NCBI GenBank assembly: GCA_022573485.1
Contig: JACZTW010000008.1
Span: 1-29,335, forward strand
From: Planctomycetota bacterium
GTDB taxonomy: Bacteria; Planctomycetota; Phycisphaerae; UBA1845; CAIVHJ01
DNA: 29,335 bases
Direction: 5' to 3'
The notes under the pieces are model-generated. The model saw only the letters and a program-made list of their open reading frames with translations, had not been told where the DNA came from and made no database searches. This document shows positions 8,031-16,363 of this stretch, piece by piece; within the stretch, counting starts at the first letter, position 1; every line of letters starts with the position of its first letter. The position numbers and the translations under genes are program-made.

Positions 8031-9386
8031 ATGGCAACCATATCGCCTTGCGAATGGAACGGCATTATCGATCGCGTGCAAGCGCGGCACCCCAATCTCG
8101 CCCGGCACTGGTTCGACCAGCTCCAGGGCGCCGATCTCGAATTCGGCGTTCTTGAAGTGGTCTGTGCCAACGCGCCACAGCAGCGCTACCTGGGCCGGCA
8201 CTGCACCAAACCCTTTTGCGAGGCGGCCCAGGAAGAAACCGGGCGACTCATCTCGGTTCGCTTCGTTCTCCCGGAACATAGAGACAACGGCAACGGGCAG
8301 GCGGGCGCACCGGCGATGCCCGCTCTGTTCTCCAGCGGCTCTGCCTCGGTGGCACTTAATTCAGCGTACCAATTCGAGGAGTTCGTGACCGGGCCCTGCA
8401 ACCGCCTGGCCCACGCAGCCTGTCTCGCGGTGAGCAGCGCCCCGGGCGAGACGTATAACCCGCTCTTTATTCACGGCGAATCGGGGCTCGGAAAAACGCA
8501 CCTGCTGCAGGCCATCTGCCAACAGGCCGGCACGCGCGAACCCCATCTACAAATCCTCTACTTATCCTGCGAGACGTTCAACAACCACTTCATTGAGGCT
8601 GTGGAACAGGGGGCGCTGCACCAGTTTCGTTTTCGTTACCGGCATGTGGATATTCTGGTGATCGACGACATCCAGTTCCTCGCCGGCCGGGAACGCAGCC
8701 AGGAAGAACTTTTCCACACTTTCAACACGTTGTACCAATCCCGCAAGCAGATCGTGCTGTCGGCGGACTGCGGGCCGCGCGAGATTCCCAGCCTGGAAGA
8801 CCGCTTGATTTCCCGATTTAGCTGGGGTCTGGTGGCGCGGATCGACCCGCCGTGCATGGAGACGCGAATCGCCATCATCCGCAAGAAAGCCCGCCGGCGG
8901 AATATCCACATGCCCGATGCAGTGGTCGATTGGCTGGCGGCCACCGTCGAGACCAACGCCCGCGAACTGGAAGGTGTGATCACCAAGGTGGACGCCTACT
9001 GTCAAGACCTCGGCGTGGAGATCGACCTCGCAGCCGCGCGGGCGGCGCTGTGCCCCGCGGCACACATCGAGCGAGAGCGCGTGACCATCCCCACGATCGT
9101 GTCCCTGGTGTGCGAACATTTCGGCGTGACCAAGTCCGCGATTCGGGGCAAGCGCCGAACTAAATCGATCGCCTTTCCCCGTCAGGTTTGCATGCACTTG
9201 GCGCGGGACTTGACGGACCACAGTCTGGGCGAAATCGGCCGGGCTTTCGGCGGGCGGGACCACACCACCGTGCTGCACTCAATCCGCCGCATTGAGGCCC
9301 TGCGCCAGGACGATTCCGACCTGACCGCGACCCTGGAAGCCCTTAAGCGCCGCATTAAGGCAAGAATCACATCTGAGCGTGGATAA
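8031..9386 (+). CDS. dnaA: Chromosomal replication initiator DnaA
   Basis: AAA+ protein that binds DnaA boxes, melts oriC and helps load the replicative helicase. It has 451 residues with the four standard parts: a short N-terminal interaction domain (1-80), a linker (81-112), the ATPase with Walker A GESGLGKTH at 149-157 and Walker B LVIDDIQF at 209-216, and a C-terminal DNA-binding domain with the signature HTH SLGEIGRAFGGRDHTTVLHSI. YNPLFIHG before Walker A and the arginine-rich SRFSWGLVARIDPPCMETR segment are typical. ATG 8031 has GAGG 9 bases upstream. It is followed, after a 288-base gap, by dnaN, the usual order at bacterial origins. Note that the stop codon lies inside a near-perfect DnaA-box sequence. 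Confidence 0.97.
   Translation: MATISPCEWNGIIDRVQARHPNLARHWFDQLQGADLEFGVLEVVCANAPQQRYLGRHCTKPFCEAAQEETGRLISVRFVLPEHRDNGNGQAGAPAMPALFSSGSASVALNSAYQFEEFVTGPCNRLAHAACLAVSSAPGETYNPLFIHGESGLGKTHLLQAICQQAGTREPHLQILYLSCETFNNHFIEAVEQGALHQFRFRYRHVDILVIDDIQFLAGRERSQEELFHTFNTLYQSRKQIVLSADCGPREIPSLEDRLISRFSWGLVARIDPPCMETRIAIIRKKARRRNIHMPDAVVDWLAATVETNARELEGVITKVDAYCQDLGVEIDLAAARAALCPAAHIERERVTIPTIVSLVCEHFGVTKSAIRGKRRTKSIAFPRQVCMHLARDLTDHSLGEIGRAFGGRDHTTVLHSIRRIEALRQDDSDLTATLEALKRRIKARITSERG
9378..9386 (-). promoter_or_regulatory. Possible DnaA box overlapping the dnaA stop codon
   Basis: CGTGGATAA differs at one base from TGTGGATAA, the reverse complement of the R-type box TTATCCACA. It is formed by the last two codons and stop of dnaA, so it could equally be coincidence. 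It borders the dnaA-dnaN gap, which is a usual origin position. Confidence 0.3.
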
Positions 9387-9674
9387 CATGTAAGCAAGCT
9401 CAGGGCCTACCGGTGCAAGCAGGTGCCCAACCCGACTGCGGGCCGCTCGGCTGTGACTCAACCGGCCGCCGGCGGCGCTGCAGATCACAGGTTTTCCGCT
9501 GTCAATGGCACTCCAATCTTGTCGTAATTTCATGTATAATATCAACCTGTGTTCCGCACCGTCGTGAAGCCAACAATCTCCACGGCCTATACTACGGATA
9601 CTAATACAATAGAAAGAAGATAAATATACAGGGCGCGTGTGACCTCCGAACCGCAGCCATGAAGCGAGAGACTT
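9387..9674. other. dnaA-dnaN intergenic region, candidate oriC or dnaN leader
   Basis: A 288-base gap with two different halves. The first (to about 9500) is GC-rich with a CCGGCCGCCGGCGGC segment. The second holds TATAAT at 9535-9540, a good -10 for dnaN though its -35 is poor, and an A/T-rich purine-biased stretch at about 9590-9633 that could be a melting region. No exact DnaA boxes were found inside, so an origin assignment here is weak. Confidence 0.4.
9535..9540 (+). promoter_or_regulatory. Likely -10 element of a dnaN promoter
   Basis: Perfect TATAAT 135 bases upstream of dnaN. At 17 bases upstream there is no recognisable TTGACA; the closest TTGTCG is only 10 bases away. The call rests on the -10 alone. 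Confidence 0.4.
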
Positions 9675-10775
9675 ATGAAGTTTGTTGTTGCTCCACAAAC
9701 GCTGGTTAGTGGGTTGAACATCGCCGCCGCTGGGGCGGCTTCCAGGACGCCCAAGCCTGCCCTGCAGGGAGTCTTGCTGGACGTTCAAAAGGATGAAGTG
9801 ATCTTGAGCGCGACGGACCTGGAAATGGGCGTGCGCGTGCGCCTCACTCAGGTCGAAGTTGAGCGCGAGGGCCAAGTGCTCGTTCCGGTCGCCAAGCTGC
9901 TCCAGATCGTTCGAGAAAGCATTGACGAGAGCATGGTGCTGGAGGTTGAGGAAAATACGCTGCACATCCGGGGCAGCGACAGCCACTTCAGCATGTATAC
10001 CGGCGACCCGGCGGAGTTTCCGCCCGTGTCGGAATTGGAAGGCGACTCTGATTTTTCGATTACGGGTGGAACGTTGCGCCTGGTGATCGATCGCACGCTG
10101 TTCGCAGCAGCCAAGGAGAGCACGCGTTATGCAATCGATGGGTTGCTGTGGAACTTCAAGGGCGATCAGCTCAAGGTGATCGCCACGGATGGGCGGCGGC
10201 TGGCGCTGACCAATGCGCCGGTGCAGAACTCGTCCGGGGGTCAGGCCGATGCCATCGTGCCGGCCAAGGCCATGCACCTGATCAGTCGCGTGGTGGACGA
10301 TCCCGAGGAGTTGTTTCAAGTCAAGCTGCTGTCGAATCAGTTGCTGTTGAGGTCTCCACGGGTGACGGTGTCCTCCGTGCTGCTGGAGGGCCATTTCCCG
10401 AAGTACGAGGATGTCATCCCGCAGGATTGCGATCGCACGGTCCGCGTGGCGGCTCCGGCGATGCTCAGTGCGGTGCGGCGGTCGGCCCTGTTGACCTCCG
10501 AAGAATCCAAAGCAATTCGGCTGCAATTCGACGATAATAAGGTGGTGCTTACAGGGCGGGCTCCGGAACAAGGCCAGGCGTCAGTGCAATTGCCGTTGAC
10601 GTATGACGCCGAGCCCCTGGAGATCGGCTTCAACCCCAATTTTCTGGTCGATGTGTTGAAGGTGTTCGATGATCAGGAAGTGCGGCTCTCTCTGAAAGAC
10701 GCCAACCGCCCGGGGCTCTTTCGGGGCGACAATGATGACTTCATGTACGTACTCATGCCGGTGAATTTGTCCTAG
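9675..10775 (+). CDS. dnaN: DNA polymerase III sliding clamp, beta subunit
   Basis: Ring-forming processivity clamp; 366 residues, normal for the family, as three repeats of the same fold (about 1-120, 128-245, 246-366). Recognisable segments are SATDLEMGVRV, YAIDGLLWNFKGDQLKVIATDGRRLAL (the second-domain signature), FPKYEDVIPQD, and the terminal YVLMPVNL typical of clamps. ATG 9675 is preceded by a weak GCGAGAG site. It is followed 45 bases later by the DUF721 gene, making a dnaN-dciA-gyrB run. Confidence 0.97.
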   Translation: MKFVVAPQTLVSGLNIAAAGAASRTPKPALQGVLLDVQKDEVILSATDLEMGVRVRLTQVEVEREGQVLVPVAKLLQIVRESIDESMVLEVEENTLHIRGSDSHFSMYTGDPAEFPPVSELEGDSDFSITGGTLRLVIDRTLFAAAKESTRYAIDGLLWNFKGDQLKVIATDGRRLALTNAPVQNSSGGQADAIVPAKAMHLISRVVDDPEELFQVKLLSNQLLLRSPRVTVSSVLLEGHFPKYEDVIPQDCDRTVRVAAPAMLSAVRRSALLTSEESKAIRLQFDDNKVVLTGRAPEQGQASVQLPLTYDAEPLEIGFNPNFLVDVLKVFDDQEVRLSLKDANRPGLFRGDNDDFMYVLMPVNLS

Positions 10776-10820
10776 CATCGAGATCCAAGCCGGCGAACCG
10801 GACGGCAGCGGAGTGACCCT

Positions 10821-11168
10821 GTGGCGCGCGATGATGAGAACTTGCGGATGATTTGCCAAGCCAAACTGCCGCGGCGGCAGGCCGTGCCGATCGGGCAGAT
10901 TCTGCGCGATCATCCCTGGCGCCGCGATGCGTTGGCCGGCGGATTGGCAGGCCGCCTGCGGGCCGCGGTCGATGAAGTGGTGGACGAGCCGTTTCGTAGC
11001 CATTGTCGATCGGTCACATTACAGGGCAGCACTTTGATGATCGGCTTGGATGACCCGGGATGTGTCGCTGCATTCGGGAGGCAGTATTTGTTTGCGTTAC
11101 GCGCGCATCTTGCCAGGACGCTGCCCGAGGCCCGCGTATTTGACATACGATTCCGGGTGTCTACATAG
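10821..11168 (+). CDS. dciA: DciA-like DUF721 protein (replicative helicase loader family)
   Basis: A 115-residue protein of the DUF721 family. DciA members assist loading of the DnaB helicase in bacteria that lack DnaC or DnaI. Seen here: an N-terminal basic part, the VPIGQILRD motif near residue 23, a helix, and a C-terminal alpha/beta unit (SVTLQGSTLMIGLDDPGCVAAF, then RHLAR-like helix and FDIRFRV) that matches the KH-like domain of the family. GTG 10821 is chosen because GGAG lies 8 bases upstream. Position is informative: it sits between dnaN and gyrB, where many genomes carry recF, alone or with a DUF721 gene. recF itself is absent here. The helicase-loader function is inferred from the family. 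Confidence 0.75.
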   Translation: MARDDENLRMICQAKLPRRQAVPIGQILRDHPWRRDALAGGLAGRLRAAVDEVVDEPFRSHCRSVTLQGSTLMIGLDDPGCVAAFGRQYLFALRAHLARTLPEARVFDIRFRVST

Positions 11169-11180
11169 AAAAGACAGGAT

Positions 11181-13805
11181 ATGACGAGCATGACTGAAAG
11201 TCAGGATTCCGGTATCGATGTTCAGGCGGAGATCACCGATCCCAGTTCGGGGGGTTCGGTAGAGTCGCCGGCACCGGCGCGGTCTGAGGATCTTTATGAC
11301 GCGGAGAGCATCCAAGTATTGGAAGGCCTCTCCGCGGTGCGGCATCGGCCGTCCATGTATATTGGCGACACTGGGGCTTCAGGTTTGCACCACTTGGTTT
11401 ACGAGGTGGTGGACAATGCGATCGACGAAGCCATGGCGGGTTTCTGCAAAAACGTGGTCATCAAGCTGGGGGCGGACGGGCGCTGTATGGTCAGCGACGA
11501 CGGCCGAGGAATCCCGGTCGGGCCGATGAAGCACGAGAACCCCAATCTGAACGGCAGGCCGGCGCTGGAGGTGGTGATGACCGTCCTGCACGCCGGCGGC
11601 AAGTTCGACCACAACAGCTATAAGACCGCCAGCGGCCTGCACGGCGTAGGGGTCAGTGTGGTCAACGCGCTCTCCGAATGGTTGGAGGTCGAAGTTGACA
11701 CCGATGGCAAGACGTATGCCATGCGCTTCGCGCGGGGGGAGATTGACACGGACATGGAGGTCATCGGCAGCAGCACGCGCCGGGGCACACGGATCGAGTT
11801 CATGCCCGACCCGGAAATCTTCCCGGAGTGCGAGTTCAAGTACGAGACCATTGTGGCGCGCATGCGCGAGTTAGCGTATCTTAATAACGGGCTGAAGATC
11901 CGCATCATCGACGAGCGAAAGGGCAAAGAGAAGGAGTTTTGTTTCGAAGATGGATTGCGGCAATTTGTCGAGTATCTCAGCAGCGGCAACGAGGCCATCC
12001 ATAAAAACGTCATTCTTTTGTCCGCGACGGAGCCGAAGGGCGATTTGGTTTGTGACGTGGCCTTGCGCTGGACGGACAGCTACGCCGAGAACCTGCTTGC
12101 CTTCGCCAACAATATCAATACGATCGACGGCGGCGTCCACCTTTCGAGCCTCAAGACAGCGCTCACTCGAGTGATGAACAACTACGCGAAGAAAGCGAAC
12201 TTGCTCAAGGGCGGCACGAGCGTCACCGGCGACGACTTCCGCGAGGGGCTTACCGGAATCATTTCGGTCAAGCTCGCCAACCCGCAGTTTCAAAGCCAGA
12301 CCAAGAATCGCCTGAATAATCCGGAGATCGGCACCTTCGTCGAGCAGGCAGTCTATGAGCAATTGACCAACTATCTGGAGGAGCATCCGGCAGACGCCAA
12401 GCGCCTCGTTCAAAAAGGGATTCAGGCGGCGTCGGCGCGCGAAGCGGCCCGCAAAGCCCGAGACCTGGCGCGCAAGTCGGCGATGCACTCCGGCGGTCTG
12501 CCGGGCAAGCTGTGGGATTGTCGCACGCGCGATCGTGACAGCAGTGAGCTGTACCTTGTGGAGGGTGATTCGGCAGGCGGCAGCGCCAAACTGGGGCGCG
12601 ACTCGGAAACTCAGGCGATCCTGCCTTTGCGCGGTAAAATCTTGAATGTCGAAAAGGCGCGCATCGACAAGATGCTGGCCCACGACGAAATCAGGACCAT
12701 TATCCGGGCAGTCGGCTGCGGCATCGGGCAGGAAGATTTCGACGTTGAAAAGCGTCGCTACGGCAAGATCATCATCATGACCGATGCGGACGTCGACGGC
12801 AGTCACATTCGCACGCTGCTCTTGACATTCCTGTTTCGCCACATGAGGCCGCTGATCGAGGAAGGCCACGTCTTCATTGCCCAGCCGCCGCTGTATTTGC
12901 TCAAGAAAGGTAAAAAGGCGGAGTATGTACTGAACGACCGGACCATGAACGAGCGGCTCGCCCAGTGGGGTCTGGAAGGCACCACGCTACAGATTGCAGA
13001 CGGGCGCTCGATGGCGGGCGCGGAACTTCGGGAACTGATCGGGCATGTAGACGCCATTCAGGAACAGGCCAAGATCATCCGCCGCAGGGGCCTGGGTTTT
13101 CAAGAGTTATTGACCAAGCATCGTGACCCTTCGCAAGGGTTGCCGGTGCTCATGGCCCACGTCTACAGGCCGGACGAACGCGAGGCGCAGCGATACTTCT
13201 TTTACAGCGAGTCGGAATTCAAGAAATTTCGCCAGGATGAAGAAGCGCGGCTCGGCACGGTTGACGTGGCGGACAGCATCCACGCCTTCAGCACAGGCCG
13301 GAACGGAAACTCTGAGGAACCGGCACATCGAATCGTGCGCACCGAATTGGCTGAGTGCGGCGTGCTCGAAGAGGCGCTGGGCAGCCTGCAGAGACTAGGC
13401 TTCACCGTCGAGGATCTCTTCCTGGTTCAAGATGAACTCGTCACCGGCGAGTTGACTGCTCCGAAGTTTTATTTGAAGCATGGCGAAGGCGATCCGCTGC
13501 CCGCGGCGAATCTTATGGGCCTGGCCGAGGCCGTGCGCGAGCTTGGGCGGAGCGGTGTTTCCATAAAACGATTCAAAGGCCTGGGTGAAATGAATGCGGA
13601 TGAATTATGGGAAACGACCATGGACCGCAGCAAGCGGACACTTCGCAAAGTCGTGGTGTCCAGCAACGTCGATGATGCCGAGCAGTGCGACCTGGACGCC
13701 CGTGAGGCGGATCACATTTTCAGTATCTTGATGGGCGACAATGTCGAGGCGCGACGAGAGTTCATCGAGACCAACGCCATCAACGCGACCAACCTGGACG
13801 TCTAG
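11181..13805 (+). CDS. gyrB: DNA gyrase subunit B with large TOPRIM-region insertion
   Basis: ATPase and cleavage-domain subunit of the A2B2 gyrase that introduces negative supercoils. ATP site: EVVDNAIDEAMAG, DDGRGIPVG and GLHGVGVSVVNALSEWL; QTKNRLNN is the QTK loop. TOPRIM: LVEGDSAGGSAKLGRD, PLRGKILNVEKARIDKM and IMTDADVDGSHIRTLLL. The tail contains IKRFKGLGEMNADELWETTMD. At 874 residues it is much longer than the roughly 640 of B. subtilis: about 200 extra residues lie between EYVLND (about 580) and the RFKGLGEM motif (about 797). E. coli GyrB also has an insertion in this part of the protein. A 40-residue acidic N-terminal leader precedes YDAESIQVLEGL. ATG 11181 is used; ATG 11190 is possible. 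Confidence 0.97.
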   Translation: MTSMTESQDSGIDVQAEITDPSSGGSVESPAPARSEDLYDAESIQVLEGLSAVRHRPSMYIGDTGASGLHHLVYEVVDNAIDEAMAGFCKNVVIKLGADGRCMVSDDGRGIPVGPMKHENPNLNGRPALEVVMTVLHAGGKFDHNSYKTASGLHGVGVSVVNALSEWLEVEVDTDGKTYAMRFARGEIDTDMEVIGSSTRRGTRIEFMPDPEIFPECEFKYETIVARMRELAYLNNGLKIRIIDERKGKEKEFCFEDGLRQFVEYLSSGNEAIHKNVILLSATEPKGDLVCDVALRWTDSYAENLLAFANNINTIDGGVHLSSLKTALTRVMNNYAKKANLLKGGTSVTGDDFREGLTGIISVKLANPQFQSQTKNRLNNPEIGTFVEQAVYEQLTNYLEEHPADAKRLVQKGIQAASAREAARKARDLARKSAMHSGGLPGKLWDCRTRDRDSSELYLVEGDSAGGSAKLGRDSETQAILPLRGKILNVEKARIDKMLAHDEIRTIIRAVGCGIGQEDFDVEKRRYGKIIIMTDADVDGSHIRTLLLTFLFRHMRPLIEEGHVFIAQPPLYLLKKGKKAEYVLNDRTMNERLAQWGLEGTTLQIADGRSMAGAELRELIGHVDAIQEQAKIIRRRGLGFQELLTKHRDPSQGLPVLMAHVYRPDEREAQRYFFYSESEFKKFRQDEEARLGTVDVADSIHAFSTGRNGNSEEPAHRIVRTELAECGVLEEALGSLQRLGFTVEDLFLVQDELVTGELTAPKFYLKHGEGDPLPAANLMGLAEAVRELGRSGVSIKRFKGLGEMNADELWETTMDRSKRTLRKVVVSSNVDDAEQCDLDAREADHIFSILMGDNVEARREFIETNAINATNLDV

Positions 13806-13814
13806 CCCGAATAC

Positions 13815-13970
13815 TTAACCGCAGAGATCGCGGAGAGCGCAGAGTGTTGTTGACAAAGAAGTTTCGGCCTCTTGCGAGCCGGTGTTGCTTTGACAGTGCG
13901 CATCGTGCGTCGTTCTGCGCTGGCTTCGCCAGGTTCTTTTCTGTTCCGTCTCTGCGATCTCTGCGGTTAA
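13815..13970. repeat. 156-bp inverted-repeat element between gyrB and the S41 protease gene
   Basis: A 22-base arm at 13815-13836 (starting TTAACCGCAGAGATCGCGGA) is the reverse complement of 13949-13970 with one mismatch, enclosing about 112 bases. The arms are themselves built of repeated GCAGAG and GCGGAG units. Motifs of the CGCAGAGA type are familiar as intergenic repeats in several environmental phyla. No ORF with coding features lies inside. It could be a non-autonomous mobile element or a large 3' hairpin of the gyrB transcript. Confidence 0.8.
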
Positions 13971-14021
13971 ATATCCGGGTTGGGCGCATCCGTGCCGATC
14001 GGCTTGCCTGAGGGGTGACTC

Positions 14022-15326
14022 GTGCCTTCCGAAGATGAGCCACTGTTTTCAACGAAGAACTGGACCTGGCTTGCGGTGGCGGTGCTTCTCGGCGCTCTGT
14101 TCGTGTTTTTGCCGCCGATCGCGGCCGAGCAAGACACTCTTTATCGAGCGTTCACACCACTGGTCGTTATTAAGGCCCACATTCAAAAACGGTATGTAGA
14201 GGAAATCAGTGACGAGGAGCTGGTCGAGGGTGCCGTTCGAGGCATGCTGCGGGCGCTGGATCCCTACAGCTCATATTTGTCGCCCAAGGAGTACCCAGTA
14301 TTCGTCGAGCAGATGGCCGGCGGCTACGTGGGCATTGGCGTGCAGTTTGATGCGCGTGCCAATCGACTGCTGGTGACCAGCCCTCTGGAGAACAGCCCGG
14401 CCTATGCCGCGGGGGTGCGAGCCGGTGACGAAATCATCGAGATCTCGGGTTCTGCGGTCAAATTCGCGAACATCCTGAAGGATTCGGAGCGCCTTCGCGG
14501 CGTGGAGGGCTCGGTGGCCCATTTCAAAGTGCGTCGCCCACCCGGCGGCGAGACGATCGAATTCGCCGTGCGCCGCGAGCGGATTCGGACGCGCAGCGTC
14601 AGCGGATTTCGGCGGCGCGCGGATACGACGTGGGACTTCATGATCGATCCGGAACACAGAATCGGATATATGCGCATTTCAGGATTTTGGGATAACACCC
14701 TCGAGGATTTGGATGCGGCTGCGGCGGAATTATCGAGCCGGGATGTGCAGGGATTGATCGTTGATGTGCGCTTCAACCCCGGCGGCGAACTCAGTGTAGC
14801 AGGCGAGGTTGTGGACCGCTTCATATCGGAAGGCGTGATCGTCAAGACGCGCAATCGTCGTGAGATCGAAGACACTCTCTTCGCGCGCTCGGAAAACACC
14901 TGGCCGTCTTGGCCGGTTGTGGTTCTGGTGAACCGGGCGTCGGCCAGCGCAGCGGAAATCCTTGCCGGAGCGCTTCAAGATCACAAACGGGCGACGATTG
15001 TCGGCGAGCGTACGGTCGGCAAAGGAAGCGTGCAGACAGTCATCACGCTTGAGGACGAGCTGAGTGCCCTGCGCCTGACCACTGCCTACTATTATCTGCC
15101 CAGCGATCGGTTGATTCATCGGCGCAGGGACGGCAGCAATGATTCCGACTGGGGCATCCCGCCGGATGAGGTCGTCGAGTTGAGCGAAGAAGAGATTGAA
15201 GCCGTTTGGAAATCGTGGATGGAATCGGGAATCATTCAAAACAGCGACGCAGGCCAAGCCCAGAAATCAATTCTCATTGACCGACAGATTCAGCGCGCAC
15301 TTGAGATTTTGCGCGATCCATCATGA
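14022..15326 (+). CDS. S41-family (CtpA-like) carboxy-terminal processing protease with PDZ domain
   Basis: Membrane-anchored serine protease acting outside the cytoplasm on C-terminal tails of proteins. 434 residues: N-terminal helix at 15-32, a short helical region with the family segment RGMLRALDPYSSYLSPKEY (73-91), a PDZ domain (about 98-185, GIGVQFD to GDEIIEISG), and the S41 core. The catalytic dyad is Ser309 in NRASASAAE and Lys334 in GERTVGKGSVQT, with the supporting Gln338 four residues after the Lys, the spacing known for CtpA. GTG 14022 is preceded by GAGGGG about 8 bases upstream. Its last four bases overlap the start of tsaD, so the two are translationally coupled. Confidence 0.93.
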   Translation: MPSEDEPLFSTKNWTWLAVAVLLGALFVFLPPIAAEQDTLYRAFTPLVVIKAHIQKRYVEEISDEELVEGAVRGMLRALDPYSSYLSPKEYPVFVEQMAGGYVGIGVQFDARANRLLVTSPLENSPAYAAGVRAGDEIIEISGSAVKFANILKDSERLRGVEGSVAHFKVRRPPGGETIEFAVRRERIRTRSVSGFRRRADTTWDFMIDPEHRIGYMRISGFWDNTLEDLDAAAAELSSRDVQGLIVDVRFNPGGELSVAGEVVDRFISEGVIVKTRNRREIEDTLFARSENTWPSWPVVVLVNRASASAAEILAGALQDHKRATIVGERTVGKGSVQTVITLEDELSALRLTTAYYYLPSDRLIHRRRDGSNDSDWGIPPDEVVELSEEEIEAVWKSWMESGIIQNSDAGQAQKSILIDRQIQRALEILRDPS

Positions 15327-16363
15327 CAGCCGTATTAGGCATCGAGACTTCCTGCGATGAAACAGCCGCCGCCGTGGTCATCGACGGTCGCGAGGTGCGC
15401 AGCAATATAGTGCTCAGCCAGGTGGATTTGCATCGCAAATATGGCGGCGTTGTGCCGGAGATTGCTTCGCGAGCGCATTTGGAAACGTTCGATCAAGTGA
15501 TCGCCGAGGCACTGTCCGATGCCGGCGTGCGGCTGGATGAGATTGACGCCGTGGCCGTCTCCAGCCGCCCCGGATTGGTGACTTGTTTGATCATCGGCGT
15601 GACCGCCGCCAAGGCGCTGGCCTGGTCGATCGGCAAGCCGCTGCTGGCCGTCAATCACGTACACGCACACGTGACCAGCCCCGCGATCACGCTGGCCGAT
15701 CCGCCCTGGCCCGCGGTGGCGCTGGTCGTCTCCGGCGGGCACACATCGCTCTATTATCTCAGCGACCCGGCGCACATCGAACTGATGGGCGCCACCACCG
15801 ACGACGCCTGCGGCGAGGCTTTCGACAAAGTCTCTTCCATTCTTGGGCTCGGTTATCCCGGCGGCCCGGTGATCGAGCAGGCGGCGGCGAAGGGCCATCC
15901 GCAGGCGATCAACTTTCCGCGCACCATGCTCAAGCGCGGTTCGCTCGATTTTTCATTTTCGGGCATCAAGACAGCCGTGCTCTATCATGTTCACGGTTTC
16001 GGCAAAACGTCGGGCGGCCTGGAGAAACTGAGCGGTGGGGAAATCGCCGACATCGCCGCCGGTTTTCAGGCGGCAGTGATCGACGTAGTGATCGCCAAGA
16101 GTATGCTGGCCGTGGCCCAGGCCGGCGCGAACACGCTCCTGGCCGGCGGCGGCGTGCTGGCCAATTCGGTGCTTCGAGGAGGGCTGGAGGACGCCTGCGC
16201 CCGTGCTGGTATCGCCCTGCACCTTGCGGACCGCGCGTATTGCACCGACAATGGAGCCATGATCGCTGCTCATGGCTACTACTTGTTCCAAGCTGGGTGC
16301 GTCTCTCAGCTCGACGAGGATGCCCATTCGGCGGAGACCAACGAACTGATCTTTTCACGATGA
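15323..16363 (+). CDS. tsaD: tRNA N6-threonylcarbamoyladenosine transferase TsaD
   Basis: Transfers the threonylcarbamoyl group to A37 of ANN-decoding tRNAs, working with TsaB and TsaE. 346 residues of the ASKHA fold: LGIETSCDET at 5-14, metal ligands His112 and His116 in NHVHAHV, the nucleotide loop VVSGGHTSLYY, DFSFSGIKTAV, and GGGVLANSVLR followed by CTDNGAMIA, where the metal Asp lies. Length and all motifs are normal. The start overlaps the S41 protease stop (ATGA) and the end overlaps the larB start (ATGA), so protease, tsaD and larB form one coupled unit. Confidence 0.96.
   Translation: MTAVLGIETSCDETAAAVVIDGREVRSNIVLSQVDLHRKYGGVVPEIASRAHLETFDQVIAEALSDAGVRLDEIDAVAVSSRPGLVTCLIIGVTAAKALAWSIGKPLLAVNHVHAHVTSPAITLADPPWPAVALVVSGGHTSLYYLSDPAHIELMGATTDDACGEAFDKVSSILGLGYPGGPVIEQAAAKGHPQAINFPRTMLKRGSLDFSFSGIKTAVLYHVHGFGKTSGGLEKLSGGEIADIAAGFQAAVIDVVIAKSMLAVAQAGANTLLAGGGVLANSVLRGGLEDACARAGIALHLADRAYCTDNGAMIAAHGYYLFQAGCVSQLDEDAHSAETNELIFSR

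Noticed and set aside
9398..9412. 15-base match GCTCAGGGCCTACCG repeated at 24466-24480
   Set aside because: A single 15-mer match in a 29-kb GC-rich window is close to chance expectation and the flanks do not align.
9279..10571. A 430-codon minus-strand open frame across the dnaA-dnaN gap
   Set aside because: Antisense to dnaN and the end of dnaA, both unambiguous.
15583..16359. In-frame upstream extension of larB of about 259 codons
   Set aside because: This is the tsaD sequence read in another frame; larB homology starts at the ATG at 16360.
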